Shown: positions 1 through 8,204, counted from the first letter of the stretch. The stretch is 43,181 bases of DNA from CAZVAR01 sp964625225 (GCA_964625225.1 CAZVAR010000014.1:1-43181); one strand, 5' to 3'. Notes: generated by a model not told the origin, from the sequence alone. Numbers and translations are program-made.

Positions 1-1350
1 AAGGATATTGTAGAGAATGGTGTCGTTGAACAGCACCGTGTCCTGCGGGACGATGCCGATCGCCGCGCGGACGCTGTCCTGCGTCACGGTGCGAATGTCC
101 TGGCCGTCGATCAGGATGCGCCCGGCGCCGACGTCGTAGAAGCGGAACAGCAGCCGGCTGATGGTCGACTTGCCGGCACCCGACGGGCCGACGATCGCGA
201 CCGTCCTGCCGGCCGGGACGGTGAAGCTGACGTCCTTCAGGATCGGCCGGCGCGGATCGTAGCCGAACGACACGCCCTCGAACCGCACTTCGCCGCCTGC
301 GAGCCGCAAGGGCGGCGCGCCCGGCGGATCCTCGACCTCGCGGGCCACGCCCAGCAGCTCGAACATCTTCTCCATGTCGACCAGCGACTGCTTGATCTCG
401 CGATAGACCCAGCCGAAGATTCCCAGCGGCTGATAGAGCTGCAGCAGGTAGGTGTTGACCAGGACGAAGTCGCCGACCGTCATCGTGCCGGCGACGATGC
501 CGCGCGCCGCCATGTACATGACCAGGGTGACGCCGGCCGAGATGATGGCCGCCTGGCCGATGTTGAGGAGTGACAGCGAGGTCTGGCTGAGCACGGCGGC
601 GCGCTCGTACGATCGCAGCGCCTCGTCGAAGCGCTGCGCCTCGTGGCTTTCGTTCCCGAAATACTTGACCGTCTCGTAGTTGAGCAGGCTGTCGATGGCC
701 CGCGTGTTGGCGCGAGTGTCCTGATCGATCATCGCCCGGCGGAACTTCAGGCGCCACTCGGTCACTCGCATCGTATAGGCGATGTAGGCGACCACCGTGA
801 TCAGCGTGACCAGCGCGAACCAGATGTCCAGCAGCGACCACAGGATCACGAACACCAGCCCGATCTCGAAGATCGTCGGCAGGATGTTGAAGAGCATGTA
901 GCGCAGCAGGTTCTCGATCGCCGTCGTGCCGCGCTCGATCGAGCGGGAGAGCCCGCCTGTCTGCCGCTCCAGGTGGAAGCGCAGCGAGAGCGAGTGGAGA
1001 TGCCGGAACACCGCGAGCGCGATGCGCCGGATCGCCCGCTGGCCGACCTTGGCGAAGATCGCGTCGCGCAGCTCGGCGAAGGCCAGAGACAGCACGCGCG
1101 CGGCACCGTAGGCGAGAATCAGCCCGAGCGGCAGCGCCGCCGCGAGACCGCCCTCGCCCGAGAGCGCATCGACCGCTCCCTTGTAGAAGACCGGAACGTA
1201 GACCGTGGCGATCTTGGCCAGCGCCAGCGACAGCAGAGCCAGGACGACACGCGCCTGCAGCTCCCTCTCGCCTCGCGGCCAGAGATAGGACAACAGCGTA
1301 CGGATCGTGCCGGAACCGCCGAGCGGCGGCCGCGGACCGGGGGCGAGCAT
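1..1350 (-). CDS. ATM1-type ABC exporter (permease-ATPase), partial
   Basis: This is a half-transporter with the membrane domain fused to the ATPase. Such proteins of the ATM1/HMT class export glutathione- or sulfur-containing compounds needed for cytosolic iron-sulfur or metal homeostasis. About 450 residues are visible. The N-terminal two thirds form the six-helix ABC membrane domain, including the ATM1-like stretches around 'LSRSIERGT' and 'DSLLNYETVKYFGNE'. The Walker A motif GPSGAGKST lies near residues 386-394, and 'GIVPQDTVLFNDTI', the start of the Q-loop region, follows. The signature motif and Walker B lie beyond the window edge, so the C-terminus is missing. The chosen ATG at 1350 is the first in-frame start before the membrane domain. 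The gene is divergent from the HNH nuclease gene. Family assignment is confident; the substrate is inferred from family only. Confidence 0.9.
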   Translation of the reverse strand, partial: MLAPGPRPPLGGSGTIRTLLSYLWPRGERELQARVVLALLSLALAKIATVYVPVFYKGAVDALSGEGGLAAALPLGLILAYGAARVLSLAFAELRDAIFAKVGQRAIRRIALAVFRHLHSLSLRFHLERQTGGLSRSIERGTTAIENLLRYMLFNILPTIFEIGLVFVILWSLLDIWFALVTLITVVAYIAYTMRVTEWRLKFRRAMIDQDTRANTRAIDSLLNYETVKYFGNESHEAQRFDEALRSYERAAVLSQTSLSLLNIGQAAIISAGVTLVMYMAARGIVAGTMTVGDFVLVNTYLLQLYQPLGIFGWVYREIKQSLVDMEKMFELLGVAREVEDPPGAPPLRLAGGEVRFEGVSFGYDPRRPILKDVSFTVPAGRTVAIVGPSGAGKSTISRLLFRFYDVGAGRILIDGQDIRTVTQDSVRAAIGIVPQDTVLFNDTILYNIL

Positions 1351-1595
1351 AGGGAGCTCCCGACGGCGGCGGGACGCTCCCGTCCCCGTCGTCTCTCGGA
1401 GATGAAACCTGGTCCCTTAGAGATGGGATTGCGGCCGGAACATGAAACCCCGGTCGGCTGCCGCCCATCGGACTTGGAATTGCAACGGTTTCCGGAGATG
1501 ATGCGCGCGCCCGGCCGCGCTGCGCAGGGCTTGATCTTGCGTCGGGGTGCGCCCGGGATTTTGATGATGGTGTGCGTCGGTGAAGCGAGGCCCCG

Positions 1596-2159
1596 TTGGG
1601 CGCATCCGTCGAAAGCTGCCATGCGCTGGTGCTCAACGCCGATTTCCGGCCGCTGAGCTACTTCCCGCTGTCGCTCTGGCCCTGGCAGGAGGCGATCAAG
1701 GCGGTCTTCCTGAATCGCGTCAACGTGCTGGCCGAGTACGACCGGGTCGTGCGCAGCCCGAGCTGCAGCATCCGATTGCCCAGCGTCATCTCGCTCAAGG
1801 AGTACGTGCCCCCGGCCAAACGGCCCGCCTTCACCCGGTTCAACGTGTTCCTGCGCGATCGGTTTGACTGTCAGTATTGCGGGAACCGCTTCGTCCCGGA
1901 GGAGCTGACCTTCGACCATGTCATCCCGCGCTCGCGCGGCGGCCAGACCACGTGGCAGAACGTCGTCACCGCCTGCTCGTCCTGCAACCTGCGCAAGGGC
2001 AACCGCCTGCCGCACGAGAGTCGCCTACAGTTGCGGGTCAAGCCGTACCAGCCGACCGTGCACCAACTGCAGGAGAACGGCCGGGCCTTCCCGCCGAACT
2101 ATCTGCACGAGAGCTGGAGCGACTATCTCTACTGGGATACCGAGCTCGAGGCGTCCTGA
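1596..2159 (+). CDS. HNH endonuclease family protein
   Basis: A protein of about 187 residues with a compact HNH/zinc-finger nuclease domain in its C-terminal half. Visible features are CxxC at C92/C95, the catalytic DH pair at 107-108 within 'FDHVIPRSRGG', N122 in 'WQNVV', and the second zinc pair C127/C130 followed by 'NLRKG'. The first 80 residues ('LVLNADFRPLSYFPLSLWPW') are typical of the stand-alone HNH proteins conserved in Alphaproteobacteria. Their physiological substrate is not established. No restriction or phage genes are adjacent, so a chromosomal housekeeping role is more likely than a mobile-element role. The start is uncertain: an in-frame stop lies at 1581, leaving TTG at 1596 as the longest start, with an internal GTG at 1629 as the alternative. 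Confidence 0.88.
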   Translation: MGASVESCHALVLNADFRPLSYFPLSLWPWQEAIKAVFLNRVNVLAEYDRVVRSPSCSIRLPSVISLKEYVPPAKRPAFTRFNVFLRDRFDCQYCGNRFVPEELTFDHVIPRSRGGQTTWQNVVTACSSCNLRKGNRLPHESRLQLRVKPYQPTVHQLQENGRAFPPNYLHESWSDYLYWDTELEAS

Positions 2160-2202
2160 CCGTCGCCGTGCGGCGGCGCGCTCCCGGATGGCCGGGGCAC
2201 GC

Positions 2203-2781
2203 TCAGATTCGGCTGGAGAGCCAGATGGCGAGCCTGCAGCCGGCCTTGATGGCGCCGGTCAGCAGCTCGTAGCCGGGTGTCCGCTCCGCCTCGTGGGCGA
2301 GGCCGGTGTCGCGGTGCTCCAGCTCCTCCAGCCGGAAGCGGTCGATGGTCTCGCGCAACGCCGCTTCATCGGCGCCGAGCCGGTCGCGCTGCCCGGCATA
2401 GTGCTCGTCGATCACCTCCTCGACCGCCACCGTGCAGGCCATGGCGGCCCGCTCGCCCATCAGGGCCGTCGCGGCCCCCAGGGCGAAGCCGGCAACGTGC
2501 CAGAGCGGCGTCAGCGCGGTCGGCCGCACCCGGCGTTCGACCAGCAGCCGCTCGAACTCGGCCAAGTGCCGGCGTTCCTGGCCGGCCATGTGGCGGATGA
2601 CGGCGGCGCGCGGCGAATGGTCGAGGACGGCGAGCTGTCCCTCATAGATCCGGACCGCCCCGAATTCCCCGGCGTGGTCGACGCGGATCATGCGCTCGAT
2701 CATGGCACGGGGCGAGGGATCGCCGGGCAGGCGGTCGGCCCCGGTGACCGGGATGGAGGGTGGGGGGAGGCCGTTCGTCAT
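2203..2781 (-). CDS. coq7: Coq7-type demethoxyubiquinone hydroxylase
   Basis: A diiron hydroxylase of 192 residues for the late ring hydroxylation of ubiquinone biosynthesis. The four-helix carboxylate-bridged diiron site is visible as E39 in 'HAGEFGAVRIY', ExxH at E69/H72, a central acidic motif 'EEVIDEHY' at 121-128, and a final ExxH at E153/H156. Its length fits the family. The ATG at 2781 overlaps the dsbB stop codon by four bases (ATGA), so the two are translated as a coupled pair with dsbB first. An in-frame extension upstream of this ATG exists but runs through dsbB in another frame and shows no family similarity. Identification is confident. Confidence 0.93.
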   Translation of the reverse strand: MTNGLPPPSIPVTGADRLPGDPSPRAMIERMIRVDHAGEFGAVRIYEGQLAVLDHSPRAAVIRHMAGQERRHLAEFERLLVERRVRPTALTPLWHVAGFALGAATALMGERAAMACTVAVEEVIDEHYAGQRDRLGADEAALRETIDRFRLEELEHRDTGLAHEAERTPGYELLTGAIKAGCRLAIWLSSRI

Positions 2782-3293
2782 CGTTTCGCCGATCGAGATT
2801 GCGCGGTAGCCGCGACAAAGGATAGGCCGGCCAAGCCGAGCGACAACAGCATGTTCCAGCCGGCCATCGAGAGGCCGAGGAAGGACCACGCGACCGTGTC
2901 GCAGCGGACCACCGGCTGGTCGAGAAGCTGGCGTCGCAGCGCCTCGACGCTGGCCGCCGAACCGGTGCCGCCGCCGCAGGCCGCCGTACCGGCCCACCAA
3001 TGCTGTTCGACGCCGACATGGAGGAGCGCGATGCCGGTGCCGGTCAGGAAGACGAGGCCGCAGAGGGCGAGCAACGCCCGGAGGGTCGACCGTGGCGGTC
3101 GCCGGCCGGCGGCGAGCGCGGTTCCTGCGAGACCGAGCACGATGACGATCGCGTACGGCCAGCGCTGCCAGATGCAGAGCGGACAGGGCGGCAGCCCGCC
3201 CAGATACTGGAAGCCGAAGGCCGCGAGCAGGATCGCCGCGCTGGCGGCGGCGAGCACGGCCGGCGCGAAGCGGAGGAGACGGTCGCCGGTCAT
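2778..3293 (-). CDS. dsbB: DsbB-family disulfide bond formation protein
   Basis: A four-helix inner-membrane protein of 171 residues that reoxidises the periplasmic DsbA and passes electrons to quinone. The first active pair is C37/C40 in 'PPCPLCIWQRWPY', a strong DsbB signature. The second pair is C106 and C131 in the second periplasmic loop. The membrane helices fall at roughly 10-30, 46-62, 71-92 and 142-162. The gene starts two bases after the stop of the upstream YqaA-like gene on the same strand and overlaps coq7 by four bases. Coupling a quinone-dependent oxidase with a ubiquinone biosynthesis gene makes functional sense, though the link is inferred from position only. Confidence 0.93.
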   Translation of the reverse strand: MTGDRLLRFAPAVLAAASAAILLAAFGFQYLGGLPPCPLCIWQRWPYAIVIVLGLAGTALAAGRRPPRSTLRALLALCGLVFLTGTGIALLHVGVEQHWWAGTAACGGGTGSAASVEALRRQLLDQPVVRCDTVAWSFLGLSMAGWNMLLSLGLAGLSFVAATAQSRSAKR

Positions 3294-3294
3294 G

Positions 3295-3876
3295 CTAGAG
3301 AAGATAACGCGCCACCAGGAAGCCGCCGAACAGCAGGGCGAAGAACAGCGTCGTCAGCAGCCCGAGATGCTTCTCGATGACGGTGCGCAATGGCGGCCCG
3401 AAGCGCCAGAGCAGGGCGGCGACGAGAAAGAAGCGGCCGCCCCGTGACAGCACCGAGGCGATCGCGAAGCTCCAGAGATCGAGGCCGGTAACGCCGCTGG
3501 CGATGGTGATGACCTTGTAGGGGAAAGGCGTGAAGCCGGCCGCGGCCACGATCCAGACGCCCCAGGCGTTGTAGGCCTCGCGGAACTGGGCGAACTTGGC
3601 GGCATAGCCGTAGAAGTCCAGCACCGCCTGCCCGATGGTCTCGAAGAAGAGGTAGCCGATGGCATAACCGGCGAAACCGCCCGCCACCGAGGCGAGCGTC
3701 GCCACCGTGGCGATCCGCCATGCCCGCTCCGGCGCTGCCAGGACCATCGGGATCAGCATCGCATCCGGCGGAATCGGAAAGATCGAACTCTCGACGAAGG
3801 CGATGGCCGCGAGCGCCGGTGTCGCCCGCGGATGTTTCGAGAGGATGATCGTCCAGTCGTAGAGTCGTCGCAGCAC
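3295..3876 (-). CDS. YqaA/DedA-like membrane protein
   Basis: A membrane protein of 193 residues with the SNARE-associated (DedA/VTT) fold, typical of the alphaproteobacterial YqaA branch. Recognisable pieces are 'FVESSIFPIPPDAML' near residues 28-42, 'GFAGYAIGYLFFE' with the glycine-rich re-entrant region, and 'FTPFPYKVITIASG' near 112-125, the second conserved half. Family members are linked to envelope homeostasis and possibly lipid carrier recycling. A start at GTG 3876 ('VLRRLYDW') gives the usual family length. The open frame continues upstream but across low-complexity sequence and through the tRNA-Leu region, which is not credible coding. It lies at the head of the dsbB-coq7 group with a one-base gap. 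Confidence 0.85.
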   Translation of the reverse strand: MLRRLYDWTIILSKHPRATPALAAIAFVESSIFPIPPDAMLIPMVLAAPERAWRIATVATLASVAGGFAGYAIGYLFFETIGQAVLDFYGYAAKFAQFREAYNAWGVWIVAAAGFTPFPYKVITIASGVTGLDLWSFAIASVLSRGGRFFLVAALLWRFGPPLRTVIEKHLGLLTTLFFALLFGGFLVARYLL

Positions 3877-4062
3877 CTGGCGGCCCCGGCACGTCCGGCG
3901 CAGCGTGCCGGTCGCTTTGCGGTTTAGCAACGCCGCCGACACGCCGCAACCTGCCGCCCCTTGCAGGCGCCCGCAGTGCATCCGATTTGACGGCCCGGCA
4001 GCGGGCGATAATATTCCGTCTTCGGAACGGGTTGTCGATGGCCCGCGCCGAATCGGCACCGG

Positions 4063-4147
4063 GCGAGAGTGACGGAACCGGTAGACGTAGTCGACTCAAA
4101 ATCGACCGCCGTAAGGCGTGGGGGTTCGAGTCCCCCCTCTCGCACCA
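4063..4147 (+). tRNA. tRNA-Leu (anticodon CAA)
   Basis: An 85-nt cloverleaf with encoded CCA. The acceptor stem GCGAGAG (4063-4069) pairs with CTCTCGC (4137-4143), and the discriminator A is at 4144. The anticodon stem GTCGA/TCGAC encloses the loop CTCAAAA, giving anticodon CAA for UUG codons. The long variable arm (CGCCGTAAGGCG) and T-arm GGGGG-TTCGAGT-CCCCC are typical of a class II leucine tRNA. Confidence 0.96.
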
Positions 4148-4152
4148 GTCCT

Positions 4153-4172
4153 CGACGCGCGATCCCGCGTCG
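4153..4172 (+). terminator. Hairpin downstream of tRNA-Leu
   Basis: A perfect 7-bp stem (CGACGCG / CGCGTCG, six-base loop) begins five bases after the tRNA CCA end and sits in the convergent gap before the stop of the 4179-4523 gene. There is no clear T-tract, so it is either a weak intrinsic terminator or a processing structure. Confidence 0.5.
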
Positions 4173-4178
4173 CCATCG

Positions 4179-4523
4179 TCAGCCGTGCGCGGCGCGGCTG
4201 TCCTCGGGGGCCTCGCTGCGTTCCGACCGGCCGTAGTCGCGGACGACCGCGGCGACCCGGAGACGATAATCGCGGAAGATCTCCCGGCGACCGCTGGCCT
4301 GCGCGGCACGATGGGACGGCAGATTCCGCCAGCGCGCGACCGCCTCCTCGTCGCGCCAAAAGGACAGCGACAGCATCTTGCCGGGCTCCGACAGGCTTTC
4401 GAACCGCTCGATCGACAGGAAGCCGTCCATGGTTTCGAGGTCGCGCCGCAACGCTGCGGCCCAGTCGAGATAGTCCTGCCGCCGCCCGTCGGCCGGCCAA
4501 ACCTCGAAGATCACGGCGATCAT
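4179..4523 (-). CDS. Antibiotic biosynthesis monooxygenase-fold protein
   Basis: A small protein of 114 residues with the dimeric alpha-beta-barrel (ABM) fold. It opens with the beta strand 'MIAVIFEVWPADG', continues with 'YLDWAAALRRDLETMDGFLSIERFES', then 'MLSLSFWRDEEAVARWRN' and the helix 'SHRAAQASGR', all in the order expected for the family. Members act as cofactor-free monooxygenases or heme-degrading enzymes, but many have no known substrate, and none can be assigned here. The ATG at 4523 has a good ribosome site (GGGGAGG, about 6-8 bases upstream). It converges on tRNA-Leu. Confidence 0.82.
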   Translation of the reverse strand: MIAVIFEVWPADGRRQDYLDWAAALRRDLETMDGFLSIERFESLSEPGKMLSLSFWRDEEAVARWRNLPSHRAAQASGRREIFRDYRLRVAAVVRDYGRSERSEAPEDSRAAHG

Positions 4524-4875
4524 GTCGCGCCTCCCCGTCCCGTTCCGCGTGGCGGACGCATCCTAACTCCGTTTCAGGCCGAAGTGGCGCCGGCACGGCG
4601 CGCGGGGTCGGGGCGTTGACCGCAGCGGCGCCGACGCAGGGTTCCATCCGGCTGCGTCCCGACCGCCGGGCGGCGGCGACCCGCCGCATCCAGAAACTTT
4701 CCGCGACCGCCCGACGCCCGAAAGAAACGCCGCCGTCGACGGCCGTCGTGCGCCGGGCGGCTTTCCGGAAAACTGCTTGTTTCACGCTCGGGGGGCTGTA
4801 CCACGATTCGGGCAGGGAGGCGGCACCGAGGGGTCGATGGACCGCGGCATTGGGGCTAGCCGGGCCGGGGCAAGG
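4524..4875. other. Intergenic region before the acyl-modification cluster
   Basis: 352 bases separate the divergent monooxygenase-fold gene and the MaoC-like gene. No credible coding sequence is seen. A weak promoter-like pair (TTGTTT at 4777-4782, 16-base spacer, TACCAC at 4799-4804) could serve the rightward cluster, but the -10 match is poor. GAGGGG lies just before an alternative in-frame ATG at 4837. Confidence 0.4.
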
Positions 4876-5292
4876 ATGACGGACGACGGTCCGCTCCGCG
4901 TCGGCGCGACGGCACGGCTGGACTTCCGGGTCACCTCGGCGGACATGGCCGCCTTCGCGGCTCTAAGCGGCGACGTCAATCCGCTCCATGCCGACGATGC
5001 CTATGCCCGGCGGTGCGGGTTTCGCGGCCGGGTGGTCTATGGCGGACTGCTGGTCGCGGCGGTCTCCCGGCTGCTGGGCACGAGATTGCCGGGTCCGGGA
5101 TGCGTCTGGCATCGGCTTTCGATCGACTTCCGCGCCCCGCTCTACCTGGGCGAGCCGGCGGAGCTTTCGGCGACCGTACGCTACTGCAACGCGGAATTGG
5201 CGCTCATGCAGGCCGATTTCTGCATCACCGTCGCCGACCGTGAGATCGCGCGCGGCACCGCCCAGGCCGGGTGCCCCGGGGAGCGCCAATGA
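4876..5292 (+). CDS. MaoC-like (R)-specific hydratase/dehydratase
   Basis: A single-hotdog protein of 138 residues. The (R)-hydratase catalytic signature is intact as 'SGDVNPLHADDAYA', with D33, N35 and H38 at the positions that activate water in MaoC-domain enzymes. It is followed by 'GRVVYGGLLVAAVSRLLG', the usual central helix. Family members interconvert (R)-3-hydroxyacyl and trans-2-enoyl thioesters on CoA or ACP. Here it opens a co-directional run with a reductase, an FkbH-like protein and a dedicated ACP, so an ACP-bound substrate is likely (inference). The start could also be ATG 4837, which has a better-spaced GAGGGG; I prefer 4876 because the extra 13 residues look non-conserved. 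Its stop overlaps the next start by four bases (ATGA). Confidence 0.88.
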   Translation: MTDDGPLRVGATARLDFRVTSADMAAFAALSGDVNPLHADDAYARRCGFRGRVVYGGLLVAAVSRLLGTRLPGPGCVWHRLSIDFRAPLYLGEPAELSATVRYCNAELALMQADFCITVADREIARGTAQAGCPGERQ

Positions 5293-6011
5293 GCGGACGC
5301 GAATTCGTGCTGATCACCGGCGCGAGCGGCGGCATCGGGGCGGCGGTCGCGCACGCCGCGGCCGCCGAAGGCTGGGGCCTGGTGCTCGGCTACGGCCGTG
5401 GTCGCGCGGCCGCGGAGCGCCTGGCCGAGGCCCTGCGCGCCGGGGGTGCCGAGGCGGTGACGGCGGCGCTGCCGCTGCACGATCCCGAGGCGATGCGGCA
5501 GGGTCTGGAGCGTCTGCCCGCGCTCGACCTTGCCGCCGCGGTGCTGTCCGCGGCGCCGGTGCCGCCGGTGCAGCCTTTCCTGAAGCATCGCGACGCGGAC
5601 TTCAGAGAGCAGCTCCTGCCGACGGTCGCCGGCAATCACCGGCTCCTGGCCGAGCTGTGGAAGCGACATTTCCGCCGGCGCGGCGGCGGGCATCTCGTCG
5701 CCATTCTGTCGGCCGCGCTGCGCGAGCCGCCGGTGCCGCATCTCGCCGCCTATGTGGTGGCGAAGGCCGCGCTGCGGCAGCTCCTCGCCTGCGCCCTGGC
5801 CGAACTCGGCGCCGCCGGCCTGCGGGCATCGACGGTCAGCCCGCCCTACACCGAGACGGCCATGCTGCGGGCGTTCCCGGACCTGCTGCTGGAGCACGCC
5901 CGTGCCCGGGGCGAGCGGTTCTGCGCGCCGGCCGAGGTGGCCGCAACGGTGCTGCAGGCGTTGCGCGAGCCGCCGGCTCCGGGCGCGCTGTGCGACCGGC
6001 CGGTCCGGTAG
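5289..6011 (+). CDS. SDR-family reductase (FabG-like) of the acyl cluster
   Basis: A short-chain dehydrogenase/reductase of 240 residues. The cofactor loop is TGASGGIG at 10-17, and the catalytic S141, Y155 and K159 are spaced as in classical SDRs ('AAYVVAKAAL'). The conserved NNAG segment is replaced by 'LSAA', so the fourth member of the usual catalytic tetrad is missing from its normal motif. In context it probably reduces a 3-oxoacyl or related ACP-bound intermediate with NADPH, but the absence of NNAG means the direction and substrate are open. The ATG at 5289 overlaps the MaoC-like stop, implying translational coupling. A clear AAGGAGG for the next gene follows directly after its stop. 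Confidence 0.85.
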   Translation: MSGREFVLITGASGGIGAAVAHAAAAEGWGLVLGYGRGRAAAERLAEALRAGGAEAVTAALPLHDPEAMRQGLERLPALDLAAAVLSAAPVPPVQPFLKHRDADFREQLLPTVAGNHRLLAELWKRHFRRRGGGHLVAILSAALREPPVPHLAAYVVAKAALRQLLACALAELGAAGLRASTVSPPYTETAMLRAFPDLLLEHARARGERFCAPAEVAATVLQALREPPAPGALCDRPVR

Positions 6012-6024
6012 CGAAGGAGGTTGC

Positions 6025-7947
6025 ATGGGCCTGCCCGAGCTGTACTGGCTGCCCGAGGCGGAGCGCTTCGCGGAGCGCCTGGCGGCGGCGAAGGCCGGCG
6101 ACGACCCCGCCGCCGCGCTCGCGGCGCTGCGCGGGCTGGCCGGGCACCGGCTCGGCTTCATCGAGACGGCGCGGCTGGACCGTGCGGTGCAAGCCGTACT
6201 GCCGCGGATCGAGCCGGACGCCGCCGGTCCCCGGGTCCGGCTGGCGCTGGTCGCTGCAACGACGGTGGACCATCTGGTGCCGGCGATCCGGGTCGGCTGC
6301 CTGCGCCGCGGGCTGATCGCCGACATCTATGTCGCACCGTTGGCGCAGCATCGGCAGGAACTGATCGACCCGGGCTCGGGCCTCCATCGGTTCGACCCGG
6401 AGGTCGTGCTGCTGATGCCGGACGCCGCCAGCCTACTCCCGGCGCTGCCCCTGACTACGCCTGCCGAGGCGGTCTCGGCGGCGCTCGACGACTGCATGGT
6501 GCAGCTCCGGGCGGCCTGGCGGGCGGCGCAGGACCGGCTGGGCGCGGCCGTGATCCAGCAGACCGCGACGGGCCGGGACCTGCCTCTGTTCGGCAGCTTC
6601 GAACGCCGTGTGCCGGCGTCGCGGCCCAGCATGACCCGGGCATTGAACGAGCGGCTCTGGCAGGAGGCCGCGGCGGCGGGAATCCAGATCCTCGATCTCG
6701 ACTGGTGGGCGCTGCAAGCCGGTGGCCGCACGCTCGGCGATCCGCTGCTGTGGCACCACGCCAAGCAGGCGATCGCCCCGGCGCACGCGCCGCTGTTCGG
6801 CGACGTGGCGGCGCGGCAGATCGCGGCGCTGCGCGGCCTCTCGCGCAAGTGCCTCGTTCTCGATCTCGACAACACGCTCTGGGGCGGCGTGATCGGCGAC
6901 GACGGGCCGGCCGGGATCCGCCTCGGCCAGGGCAGCGCGGTCGGGGAAGCCTATGCCGGCTTCCAGGCCTATCTGAAGCGGCTCGGCGAGCGCGGCGTGG
7001 CGCTTGCCGTCAGCTCGAAGAACGAGCCGGAGACCGCGCGCTCGGTGTTCCGGGAGCATCCGGAGATGATCCTCCGGCTCGACGACATCGCCGCGTTCGA
7101 GGCCGGCTGGGGCGACAAGCCGGCGGCGATCGGGCGCATCGCCGAAGACCTCAATCTCGGCCTCGACGCGCTGGTGTTCTTCGACGACAACCCGGCCGAG
7201 CGGATGCTGGTCCGGCAGACGCTGCCCATGGTCGCGGTGCCGGAGGTGCCGGACGCGCCGGAGCTCTATGCGGCCTCGCTGGCTGATGCGGGCTGGTTCG
7301 AGGCGGTCGCCTTCACCGCCGACGACGCGAGGCGGACCGGCCGGTATGCTGCAAACGGCCGGCGCCGCGAGGCCGAGCGCAGCGCCACCGACCTCGACGC
7401 CTTCCTGTGCGCGCTGGAGACGGAGATCGTCGCCTTTCCCTTCGATGCGCCGAACCTGCCGCGCATCGTCCAGCTCATCAACAAGACCAACCAGTTCAAC
7501 CTCACCACGCGACGCTACACCGAGGCGGAGGTCCGCGTGCTGATGGCCTGCCCCACCGTCGTGACGCTGGCGGCCCGGGTGCGCGACCGGTTCGGCGATA
7601 ACGGGATCGTGTCGGCGATCATCGCCCGGCCCGCCGGCCCCGGGGATCGGAGCCGCCTCGAGATCGACACCTGGCTGATGAGCTGCCGCGTCTTCGGCCG
7701 GCGGATCGAGCATTCGCTCCTGTCGCTCCTCATCGAACGCGCCCGCGCCCGCGGCGCCGCCACGCTGATCGGCCGCTACCGCCCGAGCCCCAAGAACGGG
7801 CTGGTGCGGGACCATTACCGGAACCTGGGCTTCGCGCCGGCGAACGGTCCGGATGCGGCGGAGGGCGGCGACACGTGCTGGACCCTGCCGCTGCACGGCC
7901 CGGACCCGGTGCTGCCGCCAACCTTCGCACGGGTGATCGCGCAATGA
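6025..7947 (+). CDS. FkbH-like HAD-IIIC / acyltransferase protein
   Basis: A 640-residue protein in three parts. Residues 1 to about 270 form an N-terminal domain, probably SGNH-like. A HAD-IIIC phosphatase domain follows, with DLDNT at D280-T284 ('LDLDNTLWGGVIGDDG'), 'SSKNEPETA' as motif II, and 'DKPAAIGRIAEDLNL...FFDDNPAER' as motifs III/IV. A C-terminal GNAT-like domain starts near 486 with 'NKTNQFNLTTRRY' and 'IDTWLMSCRVFGRRIE', both hallmark FkbH sequences. Characterised FkbH-type enzymes take 1,3-bisphosphoglycerate, remove a phosphate, and load glyceryl onto an ACP. The following gene is exactly such an ACP, overlapping by four bases. The start ATG at 6025 has AAGGAGG at 6014-6020. Family is confident; glyceryl as the actual acyl group is inference. 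Confidence 0.92.
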   Translation: MGLPELYWLPEAERFAERLAAAKAGDDPAAALAALRGLAGHRLGFIETARLDRAVQAVLPRIEPDAAGPRVRLALVAATTVDHLVPAIRVGCLRRGLIADIYVAPLAQHRQELIDPGSGLHRFDPEVVLLMPDAASLLPALPLTTPAEAVSAALDDCMVQLRAAWRAAQDRLGAAVIQQTATGRDLPLFGSFERRVPASRPSMTRALNERLWQEAAAAGIQILDLDWWALQAGGRTLGDPLLWHHAKQAIAPAHAPLFGDVAARQIAALRGLSRKCLVLDLDNTLWGGVIGDDGPAGIRLGQGSAVGEAYAGFQAYLKRLGERGVALAVSSKNEPETARSVFREHPEMILRLDDIAAFEAGWGDKPAAIGRIAEDLNLGLDALVFFDDNPAERMLVRQTLPMVAVPEVPDAPELYAASLADAGWFEAVAFTADDARRTGRYAANGRRREAERSATDLDAFLCALETEIVAFPFDAPNLPRIVQLINKTNQFNLTTRRYTEAEVRVLMACPTVVTLAARVRDRFGDNGIVSAIIARPAGPGDRSRLEIDTWLMSCRVFGRRIEHSLLSLLIERARARGAATLIGRYRPSPKNGLVRDHYRNLGFAPANGPDAAEGGDTCWTLPLHGPDPVLPPTFARVIAQ

Positions 7948-8186
7948 GCACGACCGAGATCTATCGCGAGCTGGAGACGATCTTCCGCGACGTCTTCGAC
8001 GACGAGAGCATCCGGGTGCATCCGGAGCTCTCGGCCGCCGATCTGGAGGAGTGGGACTCCTTCATGCACATCAACCTGCTGGTCGCCTCGGAGCAGCGCT
8101 TCGGCATCAAGTTCAACGCGGTGGAGATCGACCGGCTGCGCAATGTGGGCGATTTCGCGGAGCTGATCAGGGCCAAGCTCGGCTAG
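7944..8186 (+). CDS. Dedicated acyl carrier protein
   Basis: An 80-residue acidic four-helix carrier protein. The phosphopantetheine attachment serine is S39 in 'LEEWDSFMHINLL', where the usual DSL reads DSF. The rest ('FGIKFNAVEIDRLRNVGDFAELI') matches discrete ACPs that partner FkbH proteins. It is co-translated with the FkbH-like gene (ATGA overlap at 7944-7947) and lies 18 bases before the MBOAT gene. In this setting it most likely carries the acyl group from the FkbH-like loader through the reductase/dehydratase steps to the membrane acyltransferase. It is unlikely to be the fatty-acid synthesis ACP, which normally sits with fabF/fabD. Confidence 0.93.
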   Translation: MSTTEIYRELETIFRDVFDDESIRVHPELSAADLEEWDSFMHINLLVASEQRFGIKFNAVEIDRLRNVGDFAELIRAKLG

Positions 8187-8204
8187 GGCGCGGCGGGACC
8201 GGCG

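Noticed and set aside
643..1656. A 337-codon plus-strand frame opposite the ABC exporter
   Set aside because: It is a shadow of the exporter, rich in Arg/Gln/Asp, and has no recognised domain.
1596..2159. HNH gene as part of a defence or homing element
   Set aside because: It has the alphaproteobacterial chromosomal HNH layout and neighbours are housekeeping genes; no intron, intein or restriction partner is present.
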